Assembly (NCBI RefSeq): GCF_002072105.2
Contig: NZ_MTBC01000002.1
Span: 186,001-250,000 of the forward strand
DNA length: 64,000 nt
Reading direction: 5' to 3'
From: Croceivirga radicis
Lineage (GTDB): Bacteria > Bacteroidota > Bacteroidia > Flavobacteriales > Flavobacteriaceae
Shown here: positions 36,570-44,758 of the stretch, one piece after another
Layout: the number at the start of each line of letters is the position of its first letter
How positions within the stretch are numbered: the stretch's first letter is position 1
Position numbers and translations under genes: made by a program
The notes under the pieces: model-generated
Database searches by the model: none
What the model was told of the DNA's origin: nothing
Seen by the model: only the letters and a program-made list of their open reading frames with translations

Positions 36570-36577
36570 TATTTTTG
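36570..36577 (+). promoter_or_regulatory. Candidate internal minus-7 element before the long subunit III gene
   Basis: TATTTTTG matches TAnnTTTG, 29 bases before the ATG, without a TTG at the usual distance. It suggests possible internal transcription of coxC and the following gene. Confidence 0.35.
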
Positions 36578-36606
36578 CTAAAGTTTTATTAAAACGAAAT
36601 TTTTAT

Positions 36607-37584
36607 ATGGAAACAACGGTAACAACCGGTACGGAAGATAGTGTATGGGGTGGCGGTAATAAGCCCCTTGGTGCTAGCTACGGTAAAATGATGATGTGGT
36701 TCTTTATAGTATCAGATGCTTTAACGTTTTCTGGATTCTTGGCCGCATACGGATTCTCAAGATTCAAGTTTATTGAAACATGGCCAATAGCCGATGAGGT
36801 ATTTACACACGTGCCGTTTTTCCATGGTAACTATCCTATGATTTATGTTGCCTTTATGACCTTTATTTTAATTATGTCTTCTGTAACCATGGTACTGGCA
36901 GTAGATGCAGGTCATAAAATGAAACAAAACAAAGTAATCATCTACATGTTCCTTACCATTATTGGTGGTGCAATTTTCGTGGGCTCTCAGGCTTGGGAAT
37001 GGGCAACATTTATTAGAGGTGATTATGGAGCGTTGGAAACCAAAGGAGGAAGAATTCTACAGTTTGTAGATGCTGCTAATGATAATAAGCGAATTGCTAT
37101 AGGCGATTTTGCTAAGTCTATGCCAGAAACAAGAGAGCAACACACTAAAGATGCCGGTATCTGGTATATGGGAGAAAGTTCTTTGCCTTCTTATTCTTTG
37201 AACGAAGTGTTGGCTGGATTAAAAGATAATCCTAACATATTGGTGCGTACTGAGCAAATTAATGAAGAAGGGCATAAAACTATTCTAAATCGTTCAGAAA
37301 CCTTGGCTAAGGTTAACCAGGCCGTAAGAGTAGTAGAAGGGGCTAACTTGGTAAGAAATGAATATGGTAGTCGTTTGTTTGCAGATTTCTTCTTCTTTAT
37401 TACGGGATTTCACGGTTTCCACGTATTCTCTGGTGTGGTAATTAATGTAATTATTTTCCTAAATGTTGTTCTAGGAACTTATGAAAGAAGAGGGCACTAT
37501 GAAATGGTAGAGAAAGTTGGTCTTTATTGGCACTTTGTAGATTTGGTATGGGTATTCGTATTTACTTTCTTCTACTTAGTTTAA
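36607..37584 (+). CDS. coxC: Cytochrome c oxidase subunit III, long form
   Basis: Second subunit III protein, 325 residues. The helices match the family, ending in FHGFHVFSGV and YWHFVDLVWVFVFTFFYLV. Between the helices ending near SQAWEWATFIRG and LFADFFFFITGFHGFHV there is a soluble, charged insertion of about 105 residues that the short form lacks. I start at METTVTTG rather than at the in-frame TTG at 36517, because the extra 30 residues are unlike a subunit III N-terminus and a candidate promoter lies between the two. Confidence 0.9.
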   Translation: METTVTTGTEDSVWGGGNKPLGASYGKMMMWFFIVSDALTFSGFLAAYGFSRFKFIETWPIADEVFTHVPFFHGNYPMIYVAFMTFILIMSSVTMVLAVDAGHKMKQNKVIIYMFLTIIGGAIFVGSQAWEWATFIRGDYGALETKGGRILQFVDAANDNKRIAIGDFAKSMPETREQHTKDAGIWYMGESSLPSYSLNEVLAGLKDNPNILVRTEQINEEGHKTILNRSETLAKVNQAVRVVEGANLVRNEYGSRLFADFFFFITGFHGFHVFSGVVINVIIFLNVVLGTYERRGHYEMVEKVGLYWHFVDLVWVFVFTFFYLV

Positions 37585-37614
37585 TCACCGTACAACGTAT
37601 TTAAAAGTATTACA

Positions 37615-37998
37615 ATGGCACACGAACATAAATTAGAAATATTTAGAGGTTTAGTAAAGTTTAAGTCCAACATACAGAAAATATGGGGTGTACTTATTTT
37701 TCTTTCTATCATAACAGCGGTAGAGGTAATTTTAGGTATCTATAAGCCAGATTTCTTTATGAAGACATACATCTTGGATATGAAACTATTAAACTGGGTT
37801 TTCATTATCCTAACCTTGGTTAAAGCCTATTACATTGCTTGGGATTTTATGCACTTAAGAGATGAGAAAAGTTCATTGAGAAGGGCAATTGTTTGGACCC
37901 CTATTTATTTGATTATCTATTTGGTATTTATATTGCTTTTTGAAGCAACTTATATCTATGATGTATTTAAGAATGGATATCTATCTTGGAACTTTTAG
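37615..37998 (+). CDS. Cytochrome c oxidase subunit IV (caa3-type)
   Basis: A 127-residue protein with three membrane helices. It matches the prokaryotic cytochrome c oxidase subunit IV family: WGVLIFLSIITAVEVILGIY, then YYIAWDFMHLRDEKSSLRRAI with the conserved His-Leu-Arg-Asp loop. It is a small accessory subunit of the quinol/cytochrome oxidase superfamily. It follows coxC by 30 bases and ends at a strong terminator. Confidence 0.9.
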   Translation: MAHEHKLEIFRGLVKFKSNIQKIWGVLIFLSIITAVEVILGIYKPDFFMKTYILDMKLLNWVFIILTLVKAYYIAWDFMHLRDEKSSLRRAIVWTPIYLIIYLVFILLFEATYIYDVFKNGYLSWNF

Positions 37999-38020
37999 TT
38001 AAGATTATTTAAGAGTTAAA

Positions 38021-38047
38021 AAGGCGGTTTTAAAACCGCCTTTTTTT
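38021..38047 (+). terminator. Intrinsic terminator after cytochrome oxidase subunit IV
   Basis: The arms AAGGCGGTTTT and AAAACCGCCTT form a perfect 22-base palindrome, followed by five T. It separates the structural cox genes from the maturation genes. Confidence 0.9.
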
Positions 38048-38116
38048 ATTTTTGTGGTCAACTATTTGTCCTTGTTTAATTTGTAGTTAGAGATGGATTT
38101 TGGTTAAAGTTTCGCT

Positions 38117-38749
38117 ATGAAAAAGACTTTTGTTCTGTTTGTATTGTTTGTCTTGCCGGTGGTGGCCTATCTCTTTTTTGCTACCGGGGTAAACAATTTT
38201 GGTAAATTACCCGTACTTCAAGAAAATGTTAGCAATATCAGTACTATTGATTCCGGTAAAACCTTCACGGATAAAATATCTATTCTCGTTTTTCTAGGGG
38301 ATAATGTTTCTGATAAAAAGGGTTTGATTTTTAATCTGAATCAAAAAATATACAAACGCTTTGCAGAGTTTACGGATTTTCAGTTTGTCGTATTGGTAAC
38401 TCCAAGTCAAGAAAAAGTAATTGAAGATTTAAAGTATGAAATAGGTAAACTTACAGATACGGATAAATGGAATTTTGTAACCGCATCACCTTCGCAAATA
38501 CAAACCCTATATTCTAGTTTAGGGACTAAAGAAGGCTTAAGTAAGGATTATGGTACTTCCTTGGTTTTTATTATTGACAAAGAAGTCAATCTTAGGGGTA
38601 GAACAGATGATGAGGACGAAGGTGTAAAATATGGTTTTGATGCTACATCCGTGGCTGAATTAACAAATAAAATGATAGATGACGTAAGAATCATCCTAGC
38701 AGAATATCGTTTAGCTTTAAAAAAGAACAATGCCACAAGGGTCAAATAG
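38117..38749 (+). CDS. Unrecognised membrane-anchored protein, possibly thioredoxin-fold, next to SCO
   Basis: I do not recognise this 210-residue protein with certainty. It has an N-terminal membrane anchor (about 4-22) and an extracytoplasmic domain. The layout is KISILVFLGDN, FQFVVLVTPS, WNFVTASPSQIQTLYSSLG and SLVFIIDKEVNLRGR. That order of strands and the 'DxxxNLRGRTD' end resemble a SCO or thioredoxin fold in which the metal-binding Cys pair is missing; there is no Cys in the protein at all. It overlaps the SCO gene by 20 bases, suggesting translational coupling and a joint role in oxidase copper assembly. That role is inference. Confidence 0.7.
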   Translation: MKKTFVLFVLFVLPVVAYLFFATGVNNFGKLPVLQENVSNISTIDSGKTFTDKISILVFLGDNVSDKKGLIFNLNQKIYKRFAEFTDFQFVVLVTPSQEKVIEDLKYEIGKLTDTDKWNFVTASPSQIQTLYSSLGTKEGLSKDYGTSLVFIIDKEVNLRGRTDDEDEGVKYGFDATSVAELTNKMIDDVRIILAEYRLALKKNNATRVK

Positions 38750-39473
38750 TAAAAAGAAATACACCTACGTTTGGGTATCAACCATAGTTTTGATTTTTGG
38801 AATCTTTGCTGTTTATGAAATCACCAAACGGGTAAAAGAGGGTACTGTAGTACAAAACGATAGAATGAATGGTACTAAAATGGAAGAGGAACTAGCTTTC
38901 ATTGTTAATAATGGGAAGAAAAGAAAGGTGCCGGCATTTCGGTTTTTAAATCAAGATAGCGTTTGGGTAACCAATAAGGATTATCTAGGTAAAGTTTATT
39001 TGGTCGATTTCTTTTTTACTACCTGCCCAACCATTTGTCCGGTAATGACCCAAAATTTGGTTCAAATTCAAAACGAGTTTAAAAACGAAGCTAATTTTGG
39101 AGTTGCTTCTTTTACCATTAATCCAAGATATGATTCGCCAAAAAGGTTAAAAGAATATGCCGCTAAATATGGTGCAACAGATAAAGATTGGAATTTTTTA
39201 ACTGGCGATCAAGAAGCTATACATAAACTAGCAAAAGAAGGGTTCTATATTTTTGCTAACGAAGTTGAAGATGCTCCAGGAGGTTTTGAGCATAGCGGTA
39301 TGTTTGCCTTGGTAGACAGAAATGGATATTTACGTTCAAGGGTGGATCAGTTTGGGAATCCACTAATTTATTATCGCGGTACAATAACCGAAAAACAAGG
39401 CGTTAATGCAGAGGGCGAGACCCAGCAAATCACCATTTTAAAGGAGGATATTAATAAATTATTGAAGGATTAG
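38730..39473 (+). CDS. SCO1/SenC-family copper chaperone
   Basis: SCO proteins deliver copper, or keep thiols reduced, at the CuA site of cytochrome oxidase subunit II. The 247-residue protein has an N-terminal membrane helix (about 12-30), the copper motif CPTIC (Cys99 and Cys103) and the third ligand His188 in GGFEHSGMF. It lies in the second respiratory operon beside other oxidase genes. It overlaps the upstream unknown gene and touches the downstream DUF420 gene. The role is inferred from the family and context. Confidence 0.92.
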   Translation: MPQGSNSKKKYTYVWVSTIVLIFGIFAVYEITKRVKEGTVVQNDRMNGTKMEEELAFIVNNGKKRKVPAFRFLNQDSVWVTNKDYLGKVYLVDFFFTTCPTICPVMTQNLVQIQNEFKNEANFGVASFTINPRYDSPKRLKEYAAKYGATDKDWNFLTGDQEAIHKLAKEGFYIFANEVEDAPGGFEHSGMFALVDRNGYLRSRVDQFGNPLIYYRGTITEKQGVNAEGETQQITILKEDINKLLKD

Positions 39474-40004
39474 ATGCGTACGGTACAGATAAATGAAAAG
39501 AAGATTAAGGTTTGGATAACAATCTTGTCCATACTTATCCCGGTTGTGGTTGCGGTATTGTTCATGTTTAAGATTCCTAATGTGGAACCATTGTCTTTTT
39601 TGCCGCCAATTTATGCAACTATTAATGGTTTAACTGCGATTTTTTTAATTATGGCTGTAATCGCTATAAAAAAGGGTAACCAAAAATTACATCAAAATCT
39701 AATGACAACCTGTATTGTGTTTTCACTGTTGTTTTTAGTTATGTATGTAGCCTATCATATGACTTCAGATTCTACTCCCTTTGGTGGTACTGGAGCAATT
39801 AAGGCTATCTATTTGTTTATTTTGTTAACACATATAGTCTTGTCAATTGCCATAATCCCTTTGGTATTAATAACTTATAGTAAATCGTATTTGGGTGATT
39901 TTGTTGCCCACAGAAAATGGGCCAAATTTACCTTTCCTATCTGGCTGTATGTTGCTGTAACAGGTGTGGTGGTTTATTTGATGATATCTCCTTATTATGT
40001 ATAA
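39474..40004 (+). CDS. DUF420-family membrane protein (oxidase assembly-like)
   Basis: A 176-residue protein with about five membrane helices of family DUF420, related to CtaM-type proteins in Gram-positives that are needed for aa3 oxidase assembly. Conserved His residues occur in KLHQNLMTTC, VMYVAYHM, LLTHIVLSI and VAHRKWAKFTFPIW, which is the pattern of the family and could bind heme or metal. It starts directly after the SCO stop codon and overlaps the next small gene by 8 bases. Confidence 0.85.
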   Translation: MRTVQINEKKIKVWITILSILIPVVVAVLFMFKIPNVEPLSFLPPIYATINGLTAIFLIMAVIAIKKGNQKLHQNLMTTCIVFSLLFLVMYVAYHMTSDSTPFGGTGAIKAIYLFILLTHIVLSIAIIPLVLITYSKSYLGDFVAHRKWAKFTFPIWLYVAVTGVVVYLMISPYYV

Positions 40005-40230
40005 GAACAGATACTTAATACTCTTACTTATTGCTGTTTTTTGGGTCGTGATTCCAGAAACAGTGAATGCCCAATGTGCTATGTGTAGAGCTGCATTAGA
40101 GAGCGAGGCAGATAATAGCAGGGCCGAGGGTATAAACAACGGTATAGTTTATCTTATGGCTATTCCGTACATATTGGTGGGAGGATTATTTTATTTCATA
40201 TATAGAAAAATGCGTTCCAATACAGCATAA
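39997..40230 (+). CDS. Small CxxC membrane protein, unrecognised
   Basis: A 77-residue protein with an N-terminal signal or helix (about 5-25, NAQ at the cleavage-like site). It then has QCAMCRAALE (Cys27-Cys30), a short charged stretch, and a C-terminal membrane helix near 48-68 followed by a positively charged tail. I do not know the family. Its overlap with the DUF420 gene and the neighbouring SCO gene suggest copper, heme or thiol handling for the oxidase. The CxxC could face the periplasm if the signal segment is removed. Too short for confident homology by eye. Confidence 0.7.
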   Translation: MYKNRYLILLLIAVFWVVIPETVNAQCAMCRAALESEADNSRAEGINNGIVYLMAIPYILVGGLFYFIYRKMRSNTA

Positions 40231-40316
40231 AAATTCCATTTTACTGTAACATATTGATAATTGGTTAGTCTTATTGGTATACCTAAGGGTATTCATCAAT
40301 CAAAAAAACCAATCAA

Positions 40317-41561
40317 ATGTTAGATATCGAAAGATGGCAAGAAATCTTTGATACCTTACGCAAGAACAAACTCCGTTCTTTTCTAACAGGTATTTCCGTA
40401 GCCTCCGGTATATTTATTCTTGTAATTCTTCTGGGCTTTGGCCAAGGAATGCGTAATGGTATTGAACAAGAGTTTAAACAAGATGCCGCAACTAGTTTGT
40501 GGGTATGGCCAGGTGTAACTTCTAAAGAGCATAAAGGTCTTAATCCAGGTAGGCGCATTACCTTAACCAATGAAAATTATAACAAGGCCACTGCCCTATT
40601 TCAAGAAGAGATAGAGTATGGCTCTTCACGTGTCTTTGTGAATAACGTTGCGGTGAACTATAAGAAAGAATCTTTGGTTTATGGTGTGCAAGGTGTTTCT
40701 GCCAATTTTCAGTTTATAGAAAATGCTAAGATGATAGATGGCAGGTTTATCAATTATCAAGACGAGGAAACAACAGCAAAAGTTGCGGTAATTGGTAAAA
40801 AAATACGAACAGATGTATTCAAAGATGTTGCAACGCCAATTGGAGAATATATAAAGTTATCCGGTATACCGTTTAAAATCATTGGGGTGTTCACAGAATA
40901 TGAAGACCGGGAGGAAGAGCGTATTTACATTCCTATAACTTCAGCACAAAAAGTATTTAACGGCGGTGACCGTGTCAACAACATGTCCTTTACCTTACCT
41001 GCCAAAGATAATTTTGACGAGGCTGTGGCAGAGGCTACTCGCTTTAAGGCCAACTTAAAATCATTTTTACAACAAAGCCATACCATTGCACCAGATGATA
41101 CCAGTGGGTTAGATGTATGGAGTGCCATGGAAGAAGCAAAAAGGTACTATGGACTAACCAATAACATAAAAATCTTTTTCTGGTTTGTAGGCGTGTGCAC
41201 CATAATAGCGGGTGTGGTAGGGGTTAGCAATATTATGTTGATCGTGGTTAAAGAACGTACCAAGGAAATAGGCATAAGAAAAGCCCTGGGTGCAAAACCT
41301 TGGTCTATAATTGGGATGATTTTGCACGAAGCCATTTTTGTTACCGCTATCTCTGGATTTGCAGGACTTATTTTTAGCATGGCGTTATTAGAAATAGTTG
41401 GTCCGCATATAGAGATAGACTATGTTTTAAACCCATCCGTAAATTTTAATGTGGCGTTTACAACGGTAATTGTATTGGTGGTGGCAGGTACTATTGCGGG
41501 ATTTTTTCCCGCATGGAGAGCTGCTAAAGTGCATACCATAGAAGCTTTAAGAGACGAGTAG
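40317..41561 (+). CDS. ABC transporter permease, MacB/FtsX type (first copy, type A)
   Basis: A 414-residue MacB-like permease without an ATPase domain: one N-terminal helix (FLTGISVASGIFILVILLGF), a large periplasmic MacB core domain (about 50-270), and three C-terminal FtsX helices. The family hallmark RTKEIGIRKALGAKP sits between helices. It most likely drives outward transport of a drug, lipid or siderophore through an adaptor and TolC. It is the first of a pair; a type A paralogue lies 3' of the ATPase. It ends two bases before the next permease. Confidence 0.88.
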   Translation: MLDIERWQEIFDTLRKNKLRSFLTGISVASGIFILVILLGFGQGMRNGIEQEFKQDAATSLWVWPGVTSKEHKGLNPGRRITLTNENYNKATALFQEEIEYGSSRVFVNNVAVNYKKESLVYGVQGVSANFQFIENAKMIDGRFINYQDEETTAKVAVIGKKIRTDVFKDVATPIGEYIKLSGIPFKIIGVFTEYEDREEERIYIPITSAQKVFNGGDRVNNMSFTLPAKDNFDEAVAEATRFKANLKSFLQQSHTIAPDDTSGLDVWSAMEEAKRYYGLTNNIKIFFWFVGVCTIIAGVVGVSNIMLIVVKERTKEIGIRKALGAKPWSIIGMILHEAIFVTAISGFAGLIFSMALLEIVGPHIEIDYVLNPSVNFNVAFTTVIVLVVAGTIAGFFPAWRAAKVHTIEALRDE

Positions 41562-41563
41562 GT

Positions 41564-42820
41564 ATGTTTAACAAAGATCGTTGGAAAGAAATATTAGAAG
41601 TGTTGACCAGTAACTGGTTTAGAACATTATTGACAGCATTTGGGGTGTTCTGGGGCATATTTATTCTCATTGTTTTATTAGCCGCCGGTAAAGGCTTGGA
41701 AAATGGTATTAAACAAGACTTTGGAGATATTGCCACCAATACCATGTTCATGTGGACAAGGAGAACAACCAAGCCTTTTGAAGGTTTGCCTAAAGACCGC
41801 AGGTTTAATTTTAAGATAGGAGACGTTACTGCAATAAAAGATAATGTGTCTCACTTAAGGTTTGTTTCGCCAAGGAACCAATTAGGTGGCTTTGGAGGAA
41901 ATAATAATGTGGTAAGGGGTCTAAATACTGGTGCCTACAATGTTTATGGCGACTATCCAGAAATAATAAATCAAGATCCAATGACGGTAACTTCCGGCAG
42001 GTTTATTAATCATAATGATATCCGCGAAAAACGAAAAGTGGCCGTTATTGGTTTGGGTGTTAAAAACGAATTATATGCCAAAGGTGAGAAGGTGTTGGGA
42101 ACCTATATAAAAATACAAGGTGTTAATTTTTTAGTTATAGGTACCTATAAAAAGAACTCCAGCAATGGTAATGAAGAAGGACAAAAAGAAATATTTGTAC
42201 CCTTTACGGCTTTTTCGCAAGCATTTAACATGGGGGAAACTGTAGGCTGGATGGCTATTACCGCTCAAGACGGATATTCCATATCGGTTTTAAAAAATCA
42301 GATTATAGATTTAATGAAAGCCAACCATAAAGTGCACCCAGAAGATAGTAGGGCGGTAGGGCATTTTGATTTATATGAACAATATAGAAGGGTAGAAAGT
42401 CTGTTTTCTGGTATTAGATGGATAGCAATTATTGTGGGAACCTTTGTCTTACTTTCTGGAATAATAGGAGTAAGTAACATTATGCTTATTGTGGTAAAAG
42501 AACGGACCAAAGAAATAGGAATTAGAAGAGCATTGGGGGAGTCTCCTTGGAGTATTAAGAAACAGATTTTAATGGAATCTATATTTCTTACACTAATATC
42601 TGGGATGACGGGTATCATCTTTGGAGCGTTAACCATTTATGGTATTAATGCATTGTTGGATAGTGTTGGGCCGGTAGATATGTTCATGAACCCAAGTGTA
42701 AGCGTCAATGTGGTTGCAGGGGCCCTTTCGGTATTAATGTTTGCAGGCCTGTTAGCGGGTTTTTTACCTGCCAATTCAGCAATAAAAGTTAGGCCTATAG
42801 AGGCGTTAAGGACAGAATAA
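41564..42820 (+). CDS. ABC transporter permease, MacB/FtsX type (first copy, type B)
   Basis: A 418-residue permease with the same layout as its neighbour, and clearly related: N-terminal helix FRTLLTAFGVFWGIFILIVLL, a MacB core domain, then FtsX helices carrying RTKEIGIRRALGESP. It probably forms a heterodimer with the upstream type A permease. Its closest resemblance in this window is to the type B permease at 45983-47239, which shares the TSEPYKGFERGRR-like and GRFLNKSDI-like stretches. No ATPase gene sits directly beside this pair; the nearest is at 44057. Confidence 0.88.
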   Translation: MFNKDRWKEILEVLTSNWFRTLLTAFGVFWGIFILIVLLAAGKGLENGIKQDFGDIATNTMFMWTRRTTKPFEGLPKDRRFNFKIGDVTAIKDNVSHLRFVSPRNQLGGFGGNNNVVRGLNTGAYNVYGDYPEIINQDPMTVTSGRFINHNDIREKRKVAVIGLGVKNELYAKGEKVLGTYIKIQGVNFLVIGTYKKNSSNGNEEGQKEIFVPFTAFSQAFNMGETVGWMAITAQDGYSISVLKNQIIDLMKANHKVHPEDSRAVGHFDLYEQYRRVESLFSGIRWIAIIVGTFVLLSGIIGVSNIMLIVVKERTKEIGIRRALGESPWSIKKQILMESIFLTLISGMTGIIFGALTIYGINALLDSVGPVDMFMNPSVSVNVVAGALSVLMFAGLLAGFLPANSAIKVRPIEALRTE

Positions 42821-42851
42821 AGAATAATCAATCAAAAATAAATAGTAACCA

Positions 42852-43964
42852 ATGAAAAAATCGATAACCATATTAATTTTAGCAGCCATTGTTTTAGGTT
42901 TTGGGGGTGCTATGTACTATTTGTACCAAAAAAATGCAGAAGACCCAATAGTGTATAAAACCGAAGCACCGAGCAAACAGACCATTGTTAAAAAAACGGT
43001 GGCCACCGGTAGTATTTTGCCTTTAGAAGAAGTACTTATTAAACCTAATATTTCCGGAGTAATAGAAGAGGTCTTTGTAGAAGGCGGCGACTATGTTAAA
43101 AGTGGTGATTTGTTAGCTAAAATTAAAGTAGTCCCAAATTTAAGTGCTGTTAACGATGCTAGGGACGCCATTGATAGGGCGAAGATAGATTTGGATGATC
43201 AGCGTAGAAATTACGAACGCCAAAACAGCCTATTTGAAAAAGGAGTGGTTTCTAAAACCGATCTAGAGCGTGCGCAAGTAGCTTTTGACCAAGCCAAGCA
43301 AACCTATAATGCGGCAAACAAAAGGTATGATATTATTAAAACAGGAACTGCCAGTGGTTATGGAAACGAAGCAAACACTTTAATTCGTTCAACAGTCAAT
43401 GGAATGGTTTTGGATGTTCCGGTAGAAAAAGGTAATCAAGTAATAGAAAGTAACAATTTTAATGAGGGCACTACTATTGCTGCTATTGCAGATGTTGAAA
43501 AAATGATTTTTGAAGGCAAGGTAGATGAATCTGAAGTAGGTAAGATCAAAGAAAATTTACCTTTAGAGATTACCGTTGGTGCAATAGAAGATCAAGTTTT
43601 TGATGCTATTCTAGATTATATAGCACCAAAAGGGGTAGAAGAAAATGGTGCCATACAGTTTGAAATAAAAGGAACTTTGACCAAAAGCGATACTACCTTT
43701 ATTAGGGCTGGTCTTAGTGCCAACGCCTCAATAATCTTGGCCAAAGCAGATAGCGTACTAGCTTTAAAAGAAGCACTTGTACAATTTGATGATGCAACAA
43801 AAGAACCCTTTGTAGAAATTGCCGTAGGAGACCAGAAGTTTGAAAAAAGACCAGTAGAATTAGGTATTAGTGATGGTATTTACGTAGAAGTAAAAAACGG
43901 CATCCATGAAGGTGATCAAATTAAAATTTGGAACAACATGGAAGAGGAAATAGGTGAGCGTTAA
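42852..43964 (+). CDS. Periplasmic adaptor (membrane fusion) protein, first copy
   Basis: An HlyD/MacA-type adaptor of 370 residues that links inner-membrane ABC permeases to a TolC channel. It has an N-terminal helix (about 5-25), a lipoyl-like segment (IEEVFVEGGDYVKSGDLLAKI), an alpha-helical hairpin (AIDRAKIDLDDQRRNYERQ through TYNAANKRYDI), the second lipoyl half, and beta-barrel domains. The end reads GDQIKIWNNMEEE. The second adaptor gene downstream ends in a very similar way. It belongs to the first duplicated set. Confidence 0.9.
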   Translation: MKKSITILILAAIVLGFGGAMYYLYQKNAEDPIVYKTEAPSKQTIVKKTVATGSILPLEEVLIKPNISGVIEEVFVEGGDYVKSGDLLAKIKVVPNLSAVNDARDAIDRAKIDLDDQRRNYERQNSLFEKGVVSKTDLERAQVAFDQAKQTYNAANKRYDIIKTGTASGYGNEANTLIRSTVNGMVLDVPVEKGNQVIESNNFNEGTTIAAIADVEKMIFEGKVDESEVGKIKENLPLEITVGAIEDQVFDAILDYIAPKGVEENGAIQFEIKGTLTKSDTTFIRAGLSANASIILAKADSVLALKEALVQFDDATKEPFVEIAVGDQKFEKRPVELGISDGIYVEVKNGIHEGDQIKIWNNMEEEIGER

Positions 43965-44056
43965 TACTTTAACACAATTTTTAGATTCGCTTTGTAACAA
44001 ATCAACTTTTCAATAGTCAAATAGCAAAAGCTAGCCAAATAGCAAATTAACCAATC

Positions 44057-44758
44057 ATGATAGAAATTAAAGATCTTCATAAATCTTATAGAATGGGTAG
44101 TAATTCACTACACGTTTTAAAAGGAATCAATTTTAGTGTAGAAGATGGTGAATTAGTTGCCATAATGGGTTCTTCAGGATCAGGAAAGTCTACTCTGTTA
44201 AACATTTTAGGAATGTTGGATGGAGCAGATAGTGGTGAATATAATTTAGATGGCGTTCCTATCAAAGACCTTAACGAAACAAAAGCTGCACAGTATAGAA
44301 ATAAGTTTTTAGGGTTCATCTTTCAATCGTTTAACCTAATTAATTATAAAACGGCTGCGGAAAATGTGGCCTTGCCGTTATACTATCAAAAAGTTGGTAG
44401 AAAAGAACGCCAGGACAAATCAATAGCTTATTTAGAAAAAGTTGGACTTAAAAATTGGGCGCATCATTTACCAAGTGAATTATCAGGAGGTCAAAAGCAG
44501 AGGGTTGCAATTGCAAGGGCATTGGCCGCGGAACCTAAAGTACTTTTGGCAGATGAGCCTACAGGAGCTTTGGATAGTAAGACCTCCTACGAGGTAATGG
44601 ATTTGATACAGAAAATCAATGACGAGGGCAATACTATTTTAGTAGTGACCCACGAACCAGATATTGCAGAAATGTGCAAGCGAATAGTTCACCTAAAAGA
44701 TGGTGTGATCGTAGAGGATAAAAAGGTAGAACAAGTAAGAGCCGAACAGTATGTTTGA
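44057..44758 (+). CDS. ABC transporter ATP-binding protein (MacB/LolD type)
   Basis: A 233-residue ATPase of the LolD/MacB type, with Walker A GSSGSGKST (38-46), the signature LSGGQKQRVAIARAL, Walker B VLLADEPTGALD and the H-loop VVTHEPD. It has no permease domain. It is the only ATPase gene in the locus, between two permease-pair and adaptor sets, so it may energise both. Its end overlaps the next permease gene by 8 bases. No T-run terminator lies between it and the first set. Confidence 0.95.
   Translation: MIEIKDLHKSYRMGSNSLHVLKGINFSVEDGELVAIMGSSGSGKSTLLNILGMLDGADSGEYNLDGVPIKDLNETKAAQYRNKFLGFIFQSFNLINYKTAAENVALPLYYQKVGRKERQDKSIAYLEKVGLKNWAHHLPSELSGGQKQRVAIARALAAEPKVLLADEPTGALDSKTSYEVMDLIQKINDEGNTILVVTHEPDIAEMCKRIVHLKDGVIVEDKKVEQVRAEQYV

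Noticed and set aside
36517-36606. TTG start for the long subunit III gene
   Set aside because: The added 30 residues do not look like a subunit III N-terminus, and a candidate minus-7 element falls within them.
38047-38054. TATTTTTG just after the subunit IV terminator as a promoter for the SCO-region genes
   Set aside because: It overlaps the terminator T-run and has no TTG at the usual distance, so T-richness alone explains it.
44018-44046. Direct repeat CAAATAGCAAA, two copies 18 bases apart, before the ABC ATPase gene
   Set aside because: Short and AT-rich; could be chance, and no regulator or insertion footprint accompanies it.
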